DNA of 64,000 bases from Osmia lignaria lignaria (GCF_051020975.1 NW_027478170.1:5704001-5768000), one strand, 5' to 3'. Shown: positions 49,459 to 62,983, counted from the first letter of the stretch. The notes: generated from the sequence alone by a model not told the origin. Translations and numbers: made by a program.

Positions 49459-49780
49459 TTGCAGATATATCACAAGGGAAGGGGCCTGACGGACATATTT
49501 CGAGATATTTCTTCTTCTTGTTGTTCTTCTTCTGCACAGCTAAGCTGGAAGTGGCATTTGCAGCTCGCAATAGTGCAGAGTTATCTCAAAGAAAGGGGCC
49601 ACGGTGTTTCTGTATCTCCATTATGTTGGTGCGGCTTCGGAACTTTTAAATATCTTGATATATGTCGAGAACTACGCATCTGATCAAAAAATATCATAGA
49701 ACATAAAAAGTAGGAAACTTAATTCTCTATAAAAAAGGTCTCTTAAGATTTTGCCATAGCTCGCTTGGTTTCCGAGATAT

Positions 49781-50101
49781 TTGCAGATTTATCTCAAGGG
49801 AAGGGGCCTGACGGACATATTTCGAGATATTTCTTCTTCTTGTTGTTCTTCTTCTGCACAGCTAAACTGGAAGTGGCATTTCCAGCTCGCAATAGTGCAG
49901 AGTTATCTCAAAGAAAGGGGCCACGGTGTTTCTGAATCTCTATTATGTTGGTGCGCCTCGGAACTTTTAAATATCTCGATATATCTCGAAAACTACGCTT
50001 CTGATCAAAAAATATCATAGAACATAAATTGTAGGAAACAGAATTCTCTACAAAAAATGTCTCTTAACATTTTGCCATAGCTCGCTTCGTTTCCGAGATA
50101 T
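49781..50101 (+). repeat. 321-bp monomer with private deletion
   Basis: It reads GTGCGCCTCGG (49951-49961) where its duplicate at 54612 reads GTGCGGCTTCGG. The deletion therefore arose after the 15-unit duplication, or was lost from the other copy. The tail has CAGAATTCTC, a B-like recombinant feature common to the right. Confidence 0.9.
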
Positions 50102-51389
50102 TTGCAGATATATCACAAGGGAAGGGGCCTGACGGACATATTTCGAGATATTTCTTCTTCTTGTTGTTCTTCTTCTGCACAGCTAAGCTGGAAGTGGCAT
50201 TTGCAGCTCGCAATAGTGCAGAGTTATCTCAAAGAAAGGGGCCACGGTGTTTCTGTATCTCTATTATGTTGGTGCGGCTTCGGAACTTTTAAATATCTTG
50301 AGATATCTCGAGAACTACGCATCTGATCAAAAAATATCATAGAACATAAAAAGTAGGAAACTTAATCCTCTACAAAAAAGGTCTCTTATCATTTTGCCAT
50401 AGCTCGCTTCGTTTCCGAGATATTTGCAGATATATCTCAAGGGAAGGGGCCTGACGGACATATTTCGAGATATTTCTTCTTCTTGTTGTTCTTCTTCTGC
50501 ACAGCTAAACTGGAAGTGGCATTTCCAGCTCGCAATAGTGCAGAGTTATCTCAAAGAAAGGGGCCACGGTGTTTCTGAATCTCTATTATGTTGGTGCGGC
50601 TTCGGAACTTTTAAATATCTCGATATATCTCGAAAACTACGCTTCTGATCAAAAAATATCATAGAACATAAAAAGTAGGAAACTTAATTCTCTACAAAAA
50701 AGGTCTCTTAACATTTTGCCATAGCTCGCTTCGTTTCCGAGATATTTGCAGATTTATATCAAGGGAAGGGGCCTGACGGACATACTTCGAGATATTTCTT
50801 CTTCTTGTTGTTCTTCTTCTGCACAGCTAAGCTGGAAGTGGCATTTGCGGCTCGCACTAGTGCAGAGTTATCTCAAAGAAAGGGGCCACGGTGTTTCTGT
50901 ACCTCTATTATGTTGGTGCGGCTTCGGAACTTTTAAATATCTCGATATATCTCGAAAACTACGCTTCTGATCAAAAAATATCATAGAACATAAATTGTAG
51001 GAAACTTAATTCTCTACAAAAAAGGTCTCTTATCATTTTGCCATAGCTCGCTTCGTTTCCGAGATATTTGCAGATATATCTCAAGGGAAGGGGCCTGACG
51101 GACATATTTCGAGATATTTCTTCTTCTTGTTGTTCTTCTTCTGCACAGCTAAGCTGGAAGTGGCATTTGCGGCTCGCACTAGTGCAGAGTTATCTCAAAG
51201 AAAGGGGCCACGGTGTTTCTGTACCTCTATTATGTTGGTGCGGCTTCGGAACTTTTAAATATCTCGATATATCTCGAAAACTACGCTTCTGATCAAAAAA
51301 TATCATAGAACATAAATTGTAGGAAACTTAATTCTCTACAAAAAAGGTCTCTCAAGATTTTGCCATAGCTCGCTTCGTTTCCGAGATAT

Positions 51390-51711
51390 TTGCAAATTTA
51401 TCTCAAGGGAAGGGGCCTGACGGACATATTTCGAGATATTTCTTCTTCTTGTTGTTCTTCTTCTGCACAGCTAAGCTGGAAGTGGCATTTGCGGCTCGCA
51501 CTAGTGCAGAGTTATCTCAAAGAAAGGGGCCACGGTGTTTCTGTACCTCTATTATGTTGGTGCGGCTTCGGAACTTTTAAATATCTCGATATATCTCGAA
51601 AACTACGCTTCTGATCAAAAAATATCATAGAACATAAATTGTAGGAAACATAATTCTCTACAAAAAAGGTCTCTTAACATTTTGCCATAGCTCGCTTCGT
51701 TTCCGAGATAT
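51390..51711 (+). repeat. Extra monomer in copy 2 of the 15-unit block
   Basis: It is an A-class unit with TTCTGTACCTC, preceded by CTCTCAAGATTTTGCC and beginning TTGCAAATTTATC. It has no partner in copy 1 but does at 63628, which begins the same way. It is therefore part of a longer ancestral order also preserved near the right edge. Confidence 0.8.
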
Positions 51712-53321
51712 TTGCAGATATATCTCAAGGGAAGGGGCCTGACGGACATATTTCGAGATATTTCTTCTTCTTGTTGTTCTTCTTCTGCACAGCTAAGCTG
51801 GAAGTGGCATTTGCAGCTCGCAGTAGTGCAGAGTTATCTCAAAGAAAGGGGCCACGGTGTTTCTGTATTTCTATTATGTTGGTGCGGCTTCGGAACTTTT
51901 AAATATCTCGATATATCTCGAAAACTACGCTTCTGATCAAAAAATATCATAGAACATAAATTGTAGGAAACATAATTCTCTACAAAAAATGTCTCTTAAC
52001 ATTTTGCCATAGCTCGCTTCGTTTCCGAGATATTTGCAGATTCAGCTCAAAGGAACGGGCCTGACGGACATATTTCGAGATATTTCTTCTTCTTGTTGTT
52101 CTTCTTCTGCACAGCTAAGCTGGCAGTGGCATTTGCGGCTCGCACTAGTGCAGAGTTATCTTAAAGAAAGGGGCCACGGTGTTTCTGTATCTCTATTATG
52201 TTGGTGCGGCTTCGGAACTTTTACATATCTCGATATATCTCGAAAACTACGCTTCTGATCAAAAAATATCATAGAACATAAATTGTAGGAAACATAATTC
52301 TCTACAAAAAAGGTCTCTTAACATCTTGCCATAGCTCGCTTCGTTTCCGAGATATTTGCAGATATATCACAAGGGAAGGGGCCTGACGGATATATTTCGA
52401 GATATTTCTTCTTCTTGTTGTTCTTCTTCTGCACAGCTAAGCTGGAAGTGGCATTTGCAGCTCGCAATAGTGCAGAGTTATCTCAAAGAAAGGGGCCACG
52501 GTGTTTCTGTATCTCCATTATGTTGGTGCGGCTTCGGAACTTTTAAATATCTTGAGATATCTCGAGAACTACGCATCTGATCAAAAAATATCATAGAACA
52601 TAAAAAGTAGGAAACTTAATTCTCTACAAAAAAGGTCTCTTAACATTTTGCCATAGCACGCTTCGTTTCCGAGATATTTGCAGATATATCTCAAGGGAAG
52701 GGGCCTGACGGACATATTTCGAGATATTTCTTCTTCTTGTTGTTCTTCTTCTGCACAGCTAAGCTGGAAGTGGCATTTGCAGCTCGCAATAGTGCAGAGT
52801 TATCTCAAAGAAAGGGGCCACGGTGTTTCTGTATCTCTATTATGTTGGTGCGGCTTCGGAACTTTTAAATATCTTGATATATCTCGAGAACTACGCATCT
52901 GATCAAAAAATATCATACAACATAAAAAGTAGGAAACATAATTCTCTACAAAAAAGGTCTCTCAACATTTTGCCATAGCTCGCTTCGTTTCCGAGATATT
53001 TGCAGACACATCTCAAGGGAAGGGGCCTGACGGACATATTTCGAGATATTTCTTCTTCTTGTTGTTCTTCTTCTGCACAGCTAAGCTGGAAGTGGCATTT
53101 GCAGCTCGCAATAGTGCGGAGTTATCTCAAAGAAAGGGGCCACGGTGTTTCTGTATCTCCATTATGTTGGTGCGGCTTCGGAACTTTTAAATATCTTGAG
53201 ATATCTCGAGAACTACGCATCTGATCAAAAAATATCATAGAACATAAAAAGTAGGAAACTTAATTCTCTACAAAAAAGGTCTCTTAACATTTTGCCATAG
53301 CTCGCTTGGTTTCCGAGATAT

Positions 53322-53644
53322 TTGCAGATTTATCTCAAGGGAAGGGGCCTGACGGACATATTTCGAGATATTTCTTCTTCTTGTTGTTCTTCTTCTGCAC
53401 AGCTAAACTGGAAGTGGCATTTCCAGCTCGCAATAGTGCAGAGTTATCTCAAAGAAAGGGGCCACGGTGTTTCTGTATCTCTATTATGTTGGTGCGGCTT
53501 CGGAACTTTTAAATATCTCGATATATCTCGAAAACTACGCTTCTGATCAAAAAATATCATAGAACATAAATTGTAGGAAACATAATTCTCTACAAAAAAA
53601 GGTCTCTTAACATTTTGCCATAGCTCGCTTCGTTTCCGAGATAT
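53322..53644 (+). repeat. 323-bp monomer (A7), copy 3
   Basis: It has A7 at 53593-53599 with GCTTGGTTTCC before the start. It is the counterpart of 48169 in the second copy of the 15-unit block. Confidence 0.9.
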
Positions 53645-53966
53645 TTGCAGATATATCACAAGGGAAGGGGCCTGACGGACATATTTCGAGATATTTCTTC
53701 TTCTTGTTGTTCTTCTTCTGCACAGCTAAGCTGGAAGTGGCATTTGCAGCTCGCAATAGTGCAGAGTTATCTCAAAGAAAGGGGCCACGGTGTTTCTGTA
53801 TCTCCATTATGTTGGTGCGGCTTCGGAACTTTTAAATATCTTGAGATATCTCGAGAACTACGCAACTGATCAAAAAATATCATAGAACATAAAAAGTAGG
53901 AAACTTAATTCTCTACAAAAAAGGTCTCTTAACATTTTGCCATAGCTCGCTTGGTTTCCGAGATAT
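53645..53966 (+). repeat. Fusion monomer (48492-type front, 48814-type end)
   Basis: The front has ATATCACAAGG as in 48492. The end has CGCAACTGATC as in 48814 (49030-49040). Copy 1 has these as two separate units, so one unit was deleted in register here. Confidence 0.8.
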
Positions 53967-54289
53967 TTGCAGATTTATCTCAAGGGAAGGGGCCTGACGG
54001 ACATATTTCGAGATATTTCTTCTTCTTGTTGTTCTTCTTCTGCACAGCTAAACTGGAAGTGGCATTTCCAGCTCGCAATAGTGCAGAGTTATCTCAAAGA
54101 AAGGGGCCACGGTGTTTCTGTATCTCTATTATGTTGGTGCGGCTTCGGAACTTTTAAATATCTCGATATATCTCGAAAACTACGCTTCTGATCAAAAAAT
54201 ATCATAGAACATAAATTGTAGGAAACATAATTCTCTACAAAAAAAGGTCTCTTAACATTTTGCCATAGCTCGCTTCGTTTCCGAGATAT
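53967..54289 (+). repeat. 323-bp monomer (A7), copy 4
   Basis: It has A7 at 54239-54245. It is the counterpart of 49136 in the second copy of the 15-unit block. Confidence 0.9.
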
Positions 54290-54933
54290 TTGCAGATATA
54301 TCACAAGGGAAGGGGCCTGACGGACATATTTCGAGATATTTCTTCTTCTTGTTGTTCTTCTTCTGCACAGCTAAGCTGGAAGTGGCATTTGCAGCTCGCA
54401 ATAGTGCAGAGTTATCTCAAAGAAAGGGGCCACGGTGTTTCTGTATCTCCATTATGTTGGTGCGGCTTCGGAACTTTTAAATATCTTGATATATGTCGAG
54501 AACTACGCATCTGATCAAAAAATATCATAGAACATAAAAAGTAGGAAACTTAATTCTCTATAAAAAAGGTCTCTTAAGATTTTGCCATAGCTCGCTTGGT
54601 TTCCGAGATATTTGCAGATTTATCTCAAGGGAAGGGGCCTGACGGACATATTTCGAGATATTTCTTCTTCTTGTTGTTCTTCTTCTGCACAGCTAAACTG
54701 GAAGTGGCATTTCCAGCTCGCAATAGTGCAGAGTTATCTCAAAGAAAGGGGCCACGGTGTTTCTGAATCTCTATTATGTTGGTGCGGCTTCGGAACTTTT
54801 AAATATCTCGATATATCTCGAAAACTACGCTTCTGATCAAAAAATATCATAGAACATAAATTGTAGGAAACAGAATTCTCTACAAAAAATGTCTCTTAAC
54901 ATTTTGCCATAGCTCGCTTCGTTTCCGAGATAT

Positions 54934-57187
54934 TTGCAGATATATCACAAGGGAAGGGGCCTGACGGACATATTTCGAGATATTTCTTCTTCTTGTTGTT
55001 CTTCTTCTGCACAGCTAAGCTGGAAGTGGCATTTGCAGCTCGCAATAGTGCAGAGTTATCTCAAAGAAAGGGGCCACGGTGTTTCTGTATCTCCATTATG
55101 TTGGTGCGGCTTCGGAACTTTTAAATATCTTGCGATATCTCGAGAACTACGCATCTGATCAAAAAATATCATAGAACATAAAAAGTAGGAAACTTAATTC
55201 TCTACAAAAAAGGTCTCTTAACATTTTGCCATAGCACGCTTCGTTTCCGAGATATTTGCAGATATATCTCAAGGGAAGGGGCCTGACGGACATATTTCGA
55301 GATATTTCTTCTTCTTGTTGTTCTTCTTCTGCACAGCTAAGCTGGAAGTGGCATTTGCAGCTCGCAATAGTGCAGAGTTATCTCAAAGAAAGGGGCCACG
55401 GTGTTTCTGTATCTCTATTACGTTGGTGCGGCTTCGGAACTTTTAAATATCTCGATATATCTCGAAAACTACGCTTCTGATCAAAAAATATCATAGAAGA
55501 TAAATTGTAGGAAACAGAATTCTCTACAAAAAATGTCTCTTAACATTTTGCCATAGCTCGCTTCGTTTCCGAGATATTTGCAGATATATCACAAGGGAAG
55601 GGGCCTGACGGACATATTTCGAGATATTTCTTCTTCTTGTTGTTCTTCTTCTGCACAGCTAAGCTGGAAGTGGCATTTGCAGCTCGCAATAGTGCAGAGT
55701 TATCTCAAAGAAAGGGGCCACGGTGTTTCTGTATCTCCATTACGTTGGTGCGGCTTCGGAACTTTTAAATATCTCGATATATCTCGAAAACTACGCTTCT
55801 GATCAAAAAATATCATAGAACATAAATTGTAGGAAACATAATTCTCTACAGAAAAGGTCTCTTAACATTTTGCCATAGCACGCTTCGTTTCCGAGATATT
55901 TGCAGATATATCTCAAGGGAAGGGGCCTGACGGACATATTTCGAGATATTTCTTCTTCTTGTTGTTCTTCTTCTGCACAGCTAAGCTGGAAGTGGCATTT
56001 GCAGCTCGCAATAGTGCAGAGTTATCTCAAAGAAAGGGGCCACGGTGTTTCTGTATTTCTATTATGTTGGTGCGGCTTCGGAACTTTTAAATATCTTGAT
56101 ATATCTCGAGAACTACGCATCTGATCAAAAAATATCATAGAACATAAAAAGTAGGAAACTTAATTCTCTATAAAAAAGGTCTCTTAAGATTTTGCCATAG
56201 CTCGCTTGGTTTCCGAGATATTTGCAGATTTATCTCAAGGGAAGGGGCCTGACGGACATATTTCGAGATATTTCTTCTTCTTGTTGTTCTTCTTCTGCAC
56301 AGCTAAACTGGAAGTGGCATTTCCAGCTCGCAATAGTGCAGAGTTATCTCAAAGAAAGGGGCCACGGTGTTTCTGAATCTCTATTATGTTGGTGCGGCTT
56401 CGGAACTTTTAAATATCTCGATATATCTCGAAAACTACGCTTCTGATCAAAAAATATCATAGAACATAAATTGTAGGAAACAGAATTCTCTACAAAAAAT
56501 GTCTCTTAACATTTTGCCATAGCTCGCTTCGTTTCCGAGATATTTGCAGATATATCACAAGGGAAGGGGCCTGACGGACATATTTCGAGATATTCCTTCT
56601 TCTTGTTGTTCTTCTTCTGCACAGCTAAGCTGGAAGTGGCATTTGCAGCTCGCAATAGTGCAGAGTTATCTCAAAGAAAGGGGCCACGGTGTTTCTGTAT
56701 CTCCATTATGTTGGTGCGGCTTCGGAACTTTTAAATATCTTGAGATATCTCGAGAACTACGCATCTGATCAAAAAATATCATAGAACATAAAAAGTAGGA
56801 AACTTAATTCTCTATAAAAAAGGTCTCTTAAGATTTTGCCATAGCTCGCTTGGTTTCCGAGATATTTGCAGATTTATCTCAAGGGAAGGGGCCTGACGGA
56901 CATATTTCGAGATATTTCTTCTTCTTGTTGTTCTTCTTCTGCACAGCTAAACTGGAAGTGGCATTTCCAGCTCGCAATAGTGCAGAGTTATCTCAAAGAA
57001 AGGGGCCACGGTGTTTCTGAATCTCTATTATGTTGGTGCGGCTTCGGAACTTTTAAATATCTCGATATATCTCGAAAACTACGCTTCTGATCAAAAAATA
57101 TCATAGAACATAAATTCTAGGAAACAGAATTCTCTACAAAAAATGTCTCTTAACATTTTGCCATAGCTCGCTTCGTTTCCGAGATAT
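54934..57187 (+). repeat. 7-monomer HOR of the right third, copy 1
   Basis: The order is 54934 (ATATCACAAGG, CTCCATTATG, E-like tail CTTGCGATATC), 55256 (CTATTACGTTGG), 55578 (ATATCACAAGG, CCATTACGTTGG), 55900 (TGTATTTCTATT), 56222 (GCTTGGTTTCC, TTCTGAATCTC), 56544 (ATATCACAAGG, TATTCCTTC) and 56866 (GCTTGGTTTCC, TTCTGAATCTC). It is repeated 2,254 bp later. Confidence 0.85.
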
Positions 57188-59119
57188 TTGCAGATATATC
57201 ACAAGGGAAGGGGCCTGACGGACATATTTCGAGATATTTCTTCTTCTTGTTGTTCTTCTTCTGCACAGCTAAGCTGGAAGTGGCATTTGCAGCTCGCAAT
57301 AGTGCAGAGTTATCTCAAAGAAAGGGGCCACGGTGTTTCTGTATCTCCATTATGTTGGTGCGGCTTCGGAACTTTTAAATATCTTGAGATATCTCGAGAA
57401 CTACGCATCTGATCAAAAAATATCATAGAACATAAAAAGTAGGAAACTTAATTCTCTACAAAAAAGGTCTCTTAACATTTTGCCATAGCACGCTTCGTTT
57501 CCGAGATATTTGCAGATATATCTCAAGGGAAGGGGCCTGACGGACATATTTCGAGATATTTCTTCTTCTTGTTGTTCTTCTTCTGCACAGCTAAGCTGGA
57601 AGTGGCATTTGCAGCTCGCAATAGTGCAGAGTTATCTCAAAGAAAGGGGCCACGGTGTTTCTGTATCTCTATTACGTTGGTGCGGCTTCGGAACTTTTAA
57701 ATATCTCGATATATCTCGAAAACTACGCTTCTGATCAAAAAATATCATAGAACATAAATTGTAGGAAACAGAATTCTCTACAAAAAATGTCTCTTAACAT
57801 TTTGCCATAGCTCGCTTCGTTTCCGAGATATTTGCAGATATATCACAAGGGAAGGGGCCTGACGGACATATTTCGAGATATTTCTTCTTCTTGTTGTTCT
57901 TCTTCTGCACAGCTAAGCTGGAAGTGGCATTTGCAGCTCGCAATAGTGCAGAGTTATCTCAAAGAAAGGGGCCACGGTGTTTCTGTATCTCCATTACGTT
58001 GGTGCGGCTTCGGAACTTTTAAATATCTCGATATATCTCGAAAACTACGCTTCTGATCAAAAAATATCATAGAACATAAATTGTAGGAAACATAATTCTC
58101 TACAGAAAAGGTCTCTTAACATTTTGCCATAGCACGCTTCGTTTCCGAGATATTTGCAGGTCTATCTCAAGGGAAGGGGCCTGACGGACATATTTCGAGA
58201 TATTTCTTCTTCTTGTTGTTCTTCTTCTGCACAGCTAAGCTGGAAGTGGCATTTGCAGCTCGCAATAGTGCAGAGTTATCTCAAAGAAAGGGGCCACGGT
58301 GTTTCTGTATTTGTATTATGTTGGTGCGGCTTCGGAACTTTTAAATATCTTGATATATCTCGAGAACTACGCATCTGATCAAAAAATATCATAGAACATA
58401 AAAAGTAGGAAACTTAATTCTCTATAAAAAAGGTCTCTTAAGATTTTGCCATAGCTCGCTTGGTTTCCGAGATATTTGCAGATTTATCTCAAGGGAAGGG
58501 GCCTGACGGACATATTTCGAGATATTTCTTCTTCTTGTTGTTCTTCTTCTGCACAGCTAAACTGGAAGTGGCATTTCCAGCTCGCAATAGTGCAGAGTTA
58601 TCTCAAAGAAAGGGGCCACGGTGTTTCTGAATCTCTATTATGTTGGTGCGGCTTCGGAACTTTTAAATATCTCGATATATCTCGAAAACTACGCTTCTGA
58701 TCAAAAAATATCATAGAACATAAATTGTAGGAAACAGAATTCTCTACAAAAAATGTCTCTTAACATTTTGCCATAGCTCGCTTCGTTTCCGAGATATTTG
58801 CAGATATATCACAAGGGAAGGGGCCTGACGGACATATTTCGAGATATTTCTTCTTCTTGTTGTTCTTCTTCTGCACGGCTAAGCTGGAAGTGGCATTTGC
58901 AGCTCGCAATAGTGCAGAGTTATCTCAAAGAAAGGGGCCACGGTGTTTCTGTATCTCCATTATGTTGGTGCGGCTTCGGAACTTTTAAATATCTTGAGAT
59001 ATCTCGAGAACTACGCATCTGATCAAAAAATATCATAGAACATAAAAAGTAGGAAACTTAATTCTCTACAAAAAAGGTGTCTTAACATTTTGCCATAGCA
59101 CGCTTCGTTTCCGAGATAT
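57188..59119 (+). repeat. 7-monomer HOR of the right third, copy 2 (six units)
   Basis: 57188, 57510, 57832, 58154, 58476 and 58798 repeat 54934 to 56544 at offset 2,254. Unit 58154 has private changes (TGCAGGTCTATC, TGTATTTGTATT) and 58798 has GCACGGCTAAG. The seventh position (59120) is not the expected GCTTGG/TTCTGAATC type, so the HOR ends here and passes into the dimer zone. Confidence 0.85.
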
Positions 59120-61051
59120 TTGCAGATATATCTCAAGGGAAGGGGCCTGACGGACATATTTCGAGATATTTCTTCTTCTTGTTGTTCTTCTTCTGCACAG
59201 CTAAGCTGGAAGTGGCATTTGCAGCTCGCAATAGTGCAGAGTTATCTCAAAGAAAGGGGCCACGGTGTTTCTGTATCTCTATTATGTTGGTGCGGCTTCG
59301 GAACTTTTAAATATCTCGATATATCTCGAAAACTACGCTTCTGATCAAAAAATATCATGGAACATAAATTGTAGGAAACATAATTCTCTACAAAAAATGT
59401 CTCTTAACATTTTGCCATAGCTCGCTTCGTTTCCGAGATATTTGCAGATATATCACAAGGGAAAGGGCCTGACGGACATATTTCGAGATATTTCTTCTTC
59501 TTGTTGTTCTTCTTCTGCACAGCTAAGCTGGAAGTGGCATTTGCAGCTCGCAATAGTGCAGAGTTATCTCAAAGAAAGGGGCCACGGTGTTTCTGTATCT
59601 CCATTATGTTGGTGCGGCTTCGGAACTTTTAAATATCTTGAGATATCTCGAGAACTACGCATCTGATCAAAAAATATCATAGAACATAAAAAGTAGGAAA
59701 CTTAATTCTCTACAAAAAAGGTCTCTTAACATTTTGCCATAGCACGCTTCGTTTCCGAGATATTTGCAGATATATCTCAAGGGAAGGGGCCTGACGGACA
59801 TATTTCGAGATATTTCTTCTTCTTGTTGTTCTTCTTCTGCACAGCTAAGCTGGAAGTGGCATTTGCAGCTCGCAATAGTGCAGAGTTATCTCAAAGAAAG
59901 GGGCCACGGTGTTTCTGTATCTCTATTATGTTGGTGCGGCTTCGGAACTTTTAAATATCTCGATATATCTCGAAAACTACGCTTCTGATCAAAAAATATC
60001 ATGGAACATAAATTGTAGGAAACATAATTCTCTACAAAAAATGTCTCTTAACATTTTGCCATAGCTCGCTTCGTTTCCGAGATATTTGCAGATATATCAC
60101 AAGGGAAGGGGCCTGACGGACATATTTCGAGATATTTCTTCTTCTTGTTGTTCTTCTTCTGCACAGCTAAGCTGGAAGTGGCATTTGCAGCTCGCAATAG
60201 TGCAGAGTTATCTCAAAGAAAGGGGCCACGGTGTTTCTGTATCTCCATTATGTTGGTGCGGCTTCGGAACTTTTAAATATCTTGAGATATCTCGAGAACT
60301 ACGCATCTGATCAAAAAATATCATAGAACATAAAAAGTAGGAAACTTAATTCTCTACAAAAAAGGTGTCTTAACATTTTGCCATAGCACGCTTCGTTTCC
60401 GAGATATTTGCAGATATATCTCAAGGGAAGGGGCCTGACGGACATATTTCGAGATATTTCTTCTTCTTGTTGTTCTTCTTCTGCACAGCTAAGCTGGAAG
60501 TGGCATTTGCAGCTCGCAATAGTGCAGAGTTATCTCAAAGAAAGGGGCCACGGTGTTTCTGTATCTCTATTATGTTGGTGCGGCTTCGGAACTTTTAAAT
60601 ATCTCGATATATCTCGAAAACTACGCTTCTGATCAAAAAATATCATGGAACATAAATTGTAGGAAACATAATTCTCTACAAAAAATGTCTCTTAACATTT
60701 TGCCATAGCTCGCTTCGTTTCCGAGATATTTGCAGATATATCACAAGGGAAGGGGCCTGACGGACATATTTCGAGATATTTCTTCTTCTTGTTGTTCTTC
60801 TTCTGCACAGCTAAGCTGGAAGTGGCATTTGCAGCTCGCAATAGTGCAGAGTTATCTCAAAGAAAGGGGCCACGGTGTTTCTGTATCTCCATTATGTTGG
60901 TGCGGCTTCGGAACTTTTAAATATCTTGAGATATCTCGAGAACTACGCATCTGATCAAAAAATATCATAGAACATAAAAAGTAGGAAACTTAATTCTCTA
61001 CAAAAAAGGTCTCTTAACATTTTGCCATAGCACGCTTCGTTTCCGAGATAT
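58798..61051 (+). repeat. 644-bp dimer zone
   Basis: Units with ATATCACAAGG, CTCCATTATG and GAGATATCTCGAG (58798, 59442, 60086, 60730) alternate with units preceded by AGCACGCTTCG and having A-type tails with ATCATGGAACATAAATTG (59120, 59764, 60408). GGTGTCTTAAC occurs only in the tails of 58798 and 60086, which adds a weaker 1,288-bp period. Unit 59442 has GGGAAAGGGCC. Confidence 0.85.
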
Positions 61052-62983
61052 TTGCAGATATATCTCAAGGGAAGGGGCCTGACGGACATATTTCGAGATA
61101 TTTCTTCTTCTTGTTGTTCTTCTTCTGCACAGCTAAGCTGGAAGTGGCATTTGCAGCTCGCAATAGTGCAGAGTTATCTCAAAGAAAGGGGCCACGGTGT
61201 TTCTGTATCTCTATTATGTTGGTGCGGCTTCGGAACTTTTAAATATCCTGATATATCTCGAGAACTACGCATCTGATCAAAAAATATCATAGAACATAAA
61301 AAGTAGGAAACTTAATTCTCTATAACAAAGGTCTCTTAACATTTTGCCATAGCTCGCTTCGTTTCCGAGATATTTGCAGATTTATCTCAAGGGAAGGGGC
61401 CTGACGGACATATTTCGAGATATTTCTTCTTCTTGTTGTTCTTCTTCTGCACAGCTAAGCTGGAAGTGGCATTTGCAGCTCGCAATAGTGCAGAGTTATC
61501 TCAAAGAAAGGGGCCACGGTGTTTCTGTATCTCTATTATGTTGGTGCGGCTTCGGAACTTTTAAATATCTTGATATATCTCGAGAACTACGCATCTGATC
61601 AAAAAATATCATAGAACATAAAAAGTAGGAAACATAATTCTCTACAAAAAAGGTCTCTCAACATTTTGCCATAGCTCGCTTCGTTTCCGAGATATTTGCA
61701 GATACATCTCAAGGGAAGGGGCCTGACGGACATATTTCGAGATATTTCTTCTTCTTGTTGTTCTTCTTCTGCACAGCTAAGCTGGAAGTGGCATTTGCAG
61801 CTCGCAATAGTGCAGAGTTATCTCAAAGAAAGGGGCCACGGTGTTTCTGTATCTCCATTATGTTGGTGCGGCTTCGGAACTTTTAAATATCTTGAGATAT
61901 CTCGAGGACTACGCATCTGATCAAAAAATATCATAGAACATAAAAAGTAGGAAACTTAATTCTCTACAAAAAAGGTCTCTTAACATTTTGCCATAGCACG
62001 CTTCGTTTCCGAGATATTTGCAGATATATCTCAAGGGAAGGGGCCTGACGGACATATTTCGAGATATTTCTTCTTCTTGTTGTTCTTCTTCTGCACAGCT
62101 AAGCTGGAAGTGGCATTTGCGGCTCGCACTAGTGCAGAGTTATCTCAAAGAAAGGGGCCACGGTGTTTCTGAATCTCTATTATGTTGGTGCGGCTTCGGA
62201 ACTTTTAAATATCTCGATATATCTCGAAAACGACGCTTCTGATCAAAAAATATCATAGAACATAAATTGTAGGAAACATAATTCTCTACAAAAGATGTCT
62301 CTTAACATTTTGCCATAGCTCGCTTCGTTTCCGAGATATTTGCAGATTCAGCTCAAATGAACGGGCCTGACGGACATATTTCGAGATATTTCTTCTTCTT
62401 GTTGTTCTACTTCTGCACAGCTAAGCTGGCAGTGGCATTTGCGGCTCGCACTAGTGCAGAGTTATCTTAAAGAAAGGGGCCACGGTGTTTCTGTATCTCT
62501 ATTATGTTGGTGCGGCTTCGGAACTTTTAAATATCTCGATATATCTCGAAAACTACGCTTCTGATCAAAAAATATCATAGAACATAAATTGTAGGAAACA
62601 TAATTCTCTACAAAAAAGGTCTCTTAACATTTTGCCATAGCTCGCTTCGTTTCCGAGATATTTGCAGATATATCTCAAGGGAAGGGGCCTGACGGACATA
62701 TTTCGAGATATTTCTTCTTCTTGTTGTTCTTCTTCTGCACAGCTAAGCTGGAAGTGGCATTTGCAGCTCGCAATAGTGCAGAGTTATCTCAAAGAAAGGG
62801 GCCACGGTGTTTCTGTATTTCTATTATGTTGGTGCGGCTTCGGAACTTTTAAATATCTTGATATATCTCGAGAACTACGCATCTGATCAAAAAATATCAT
62901 AGAACATAAAAAGTAGGAAACTTAATTCTCTACAAAAAAGGTCTCTTAAGATTTTGCCATAGCTCGCTTCGTTTCCGAGATAT
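61052..62983 (+). repeat. Mixed monomers near the right end
   Basis: 61052 (ATATCCTGATATATC), 61374, 61696 (GATACATCTC, E variant with CTCGAGGACTAC), 62018 (TTCTGAATCTC, CGAAAACGACGC), 62340 (CTCAAATGAACGG, a stop in the recurrent frame, and TTCTACTTCTGC) and 62662 (TGTATTTCTATT) follow no clear short period. 62340 shares GCTGGCAGTGG with 46881 and 52034. Confidence 0.75.

Larger units (their letters stand above)
45421..50251 (+). repeat. 15-monomer block, copy 1
   Basis: It starts inside unit 45271 and runs into unit 50102. Markers in order: TTAATCCTCTAC and CTTATCATTTTGCC (near 45535-45565), TTCTGAATCTC (45593 unit), TTTATATCAAGG with CATACTTCGAG (45915), TTCTGTACCTC (46237), GCAGTAGTGC and TGTATTTCTATT (46559), GCTGGCAGTGG (46881), ATATCACAAGG with ACGGATATAT (47203), CATACAACATAAA (47525 tail), GTGCGGAGTT (47847). 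The same order recurs about 4,831 bp to the right. Confidence 0.85.
50252..55082 (+). repeat. 15-monomer block, copy 2
   Basis: It repeats the markers of copy 1: 50424 equals 45593, 50746 equals 45915, 51068 equals 46237, 51712 equals 46559, 52034 equals 46881, 52356 equals 47203, 52678 equals 47525, 53000 equals 47847, 53322 equals 48169, 54290 equals 49459 and 54612 equals 49781. One unit (51390) is extra and one is lost by fusion (53645), so both copies count 15 units. Confidence 0.85.
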
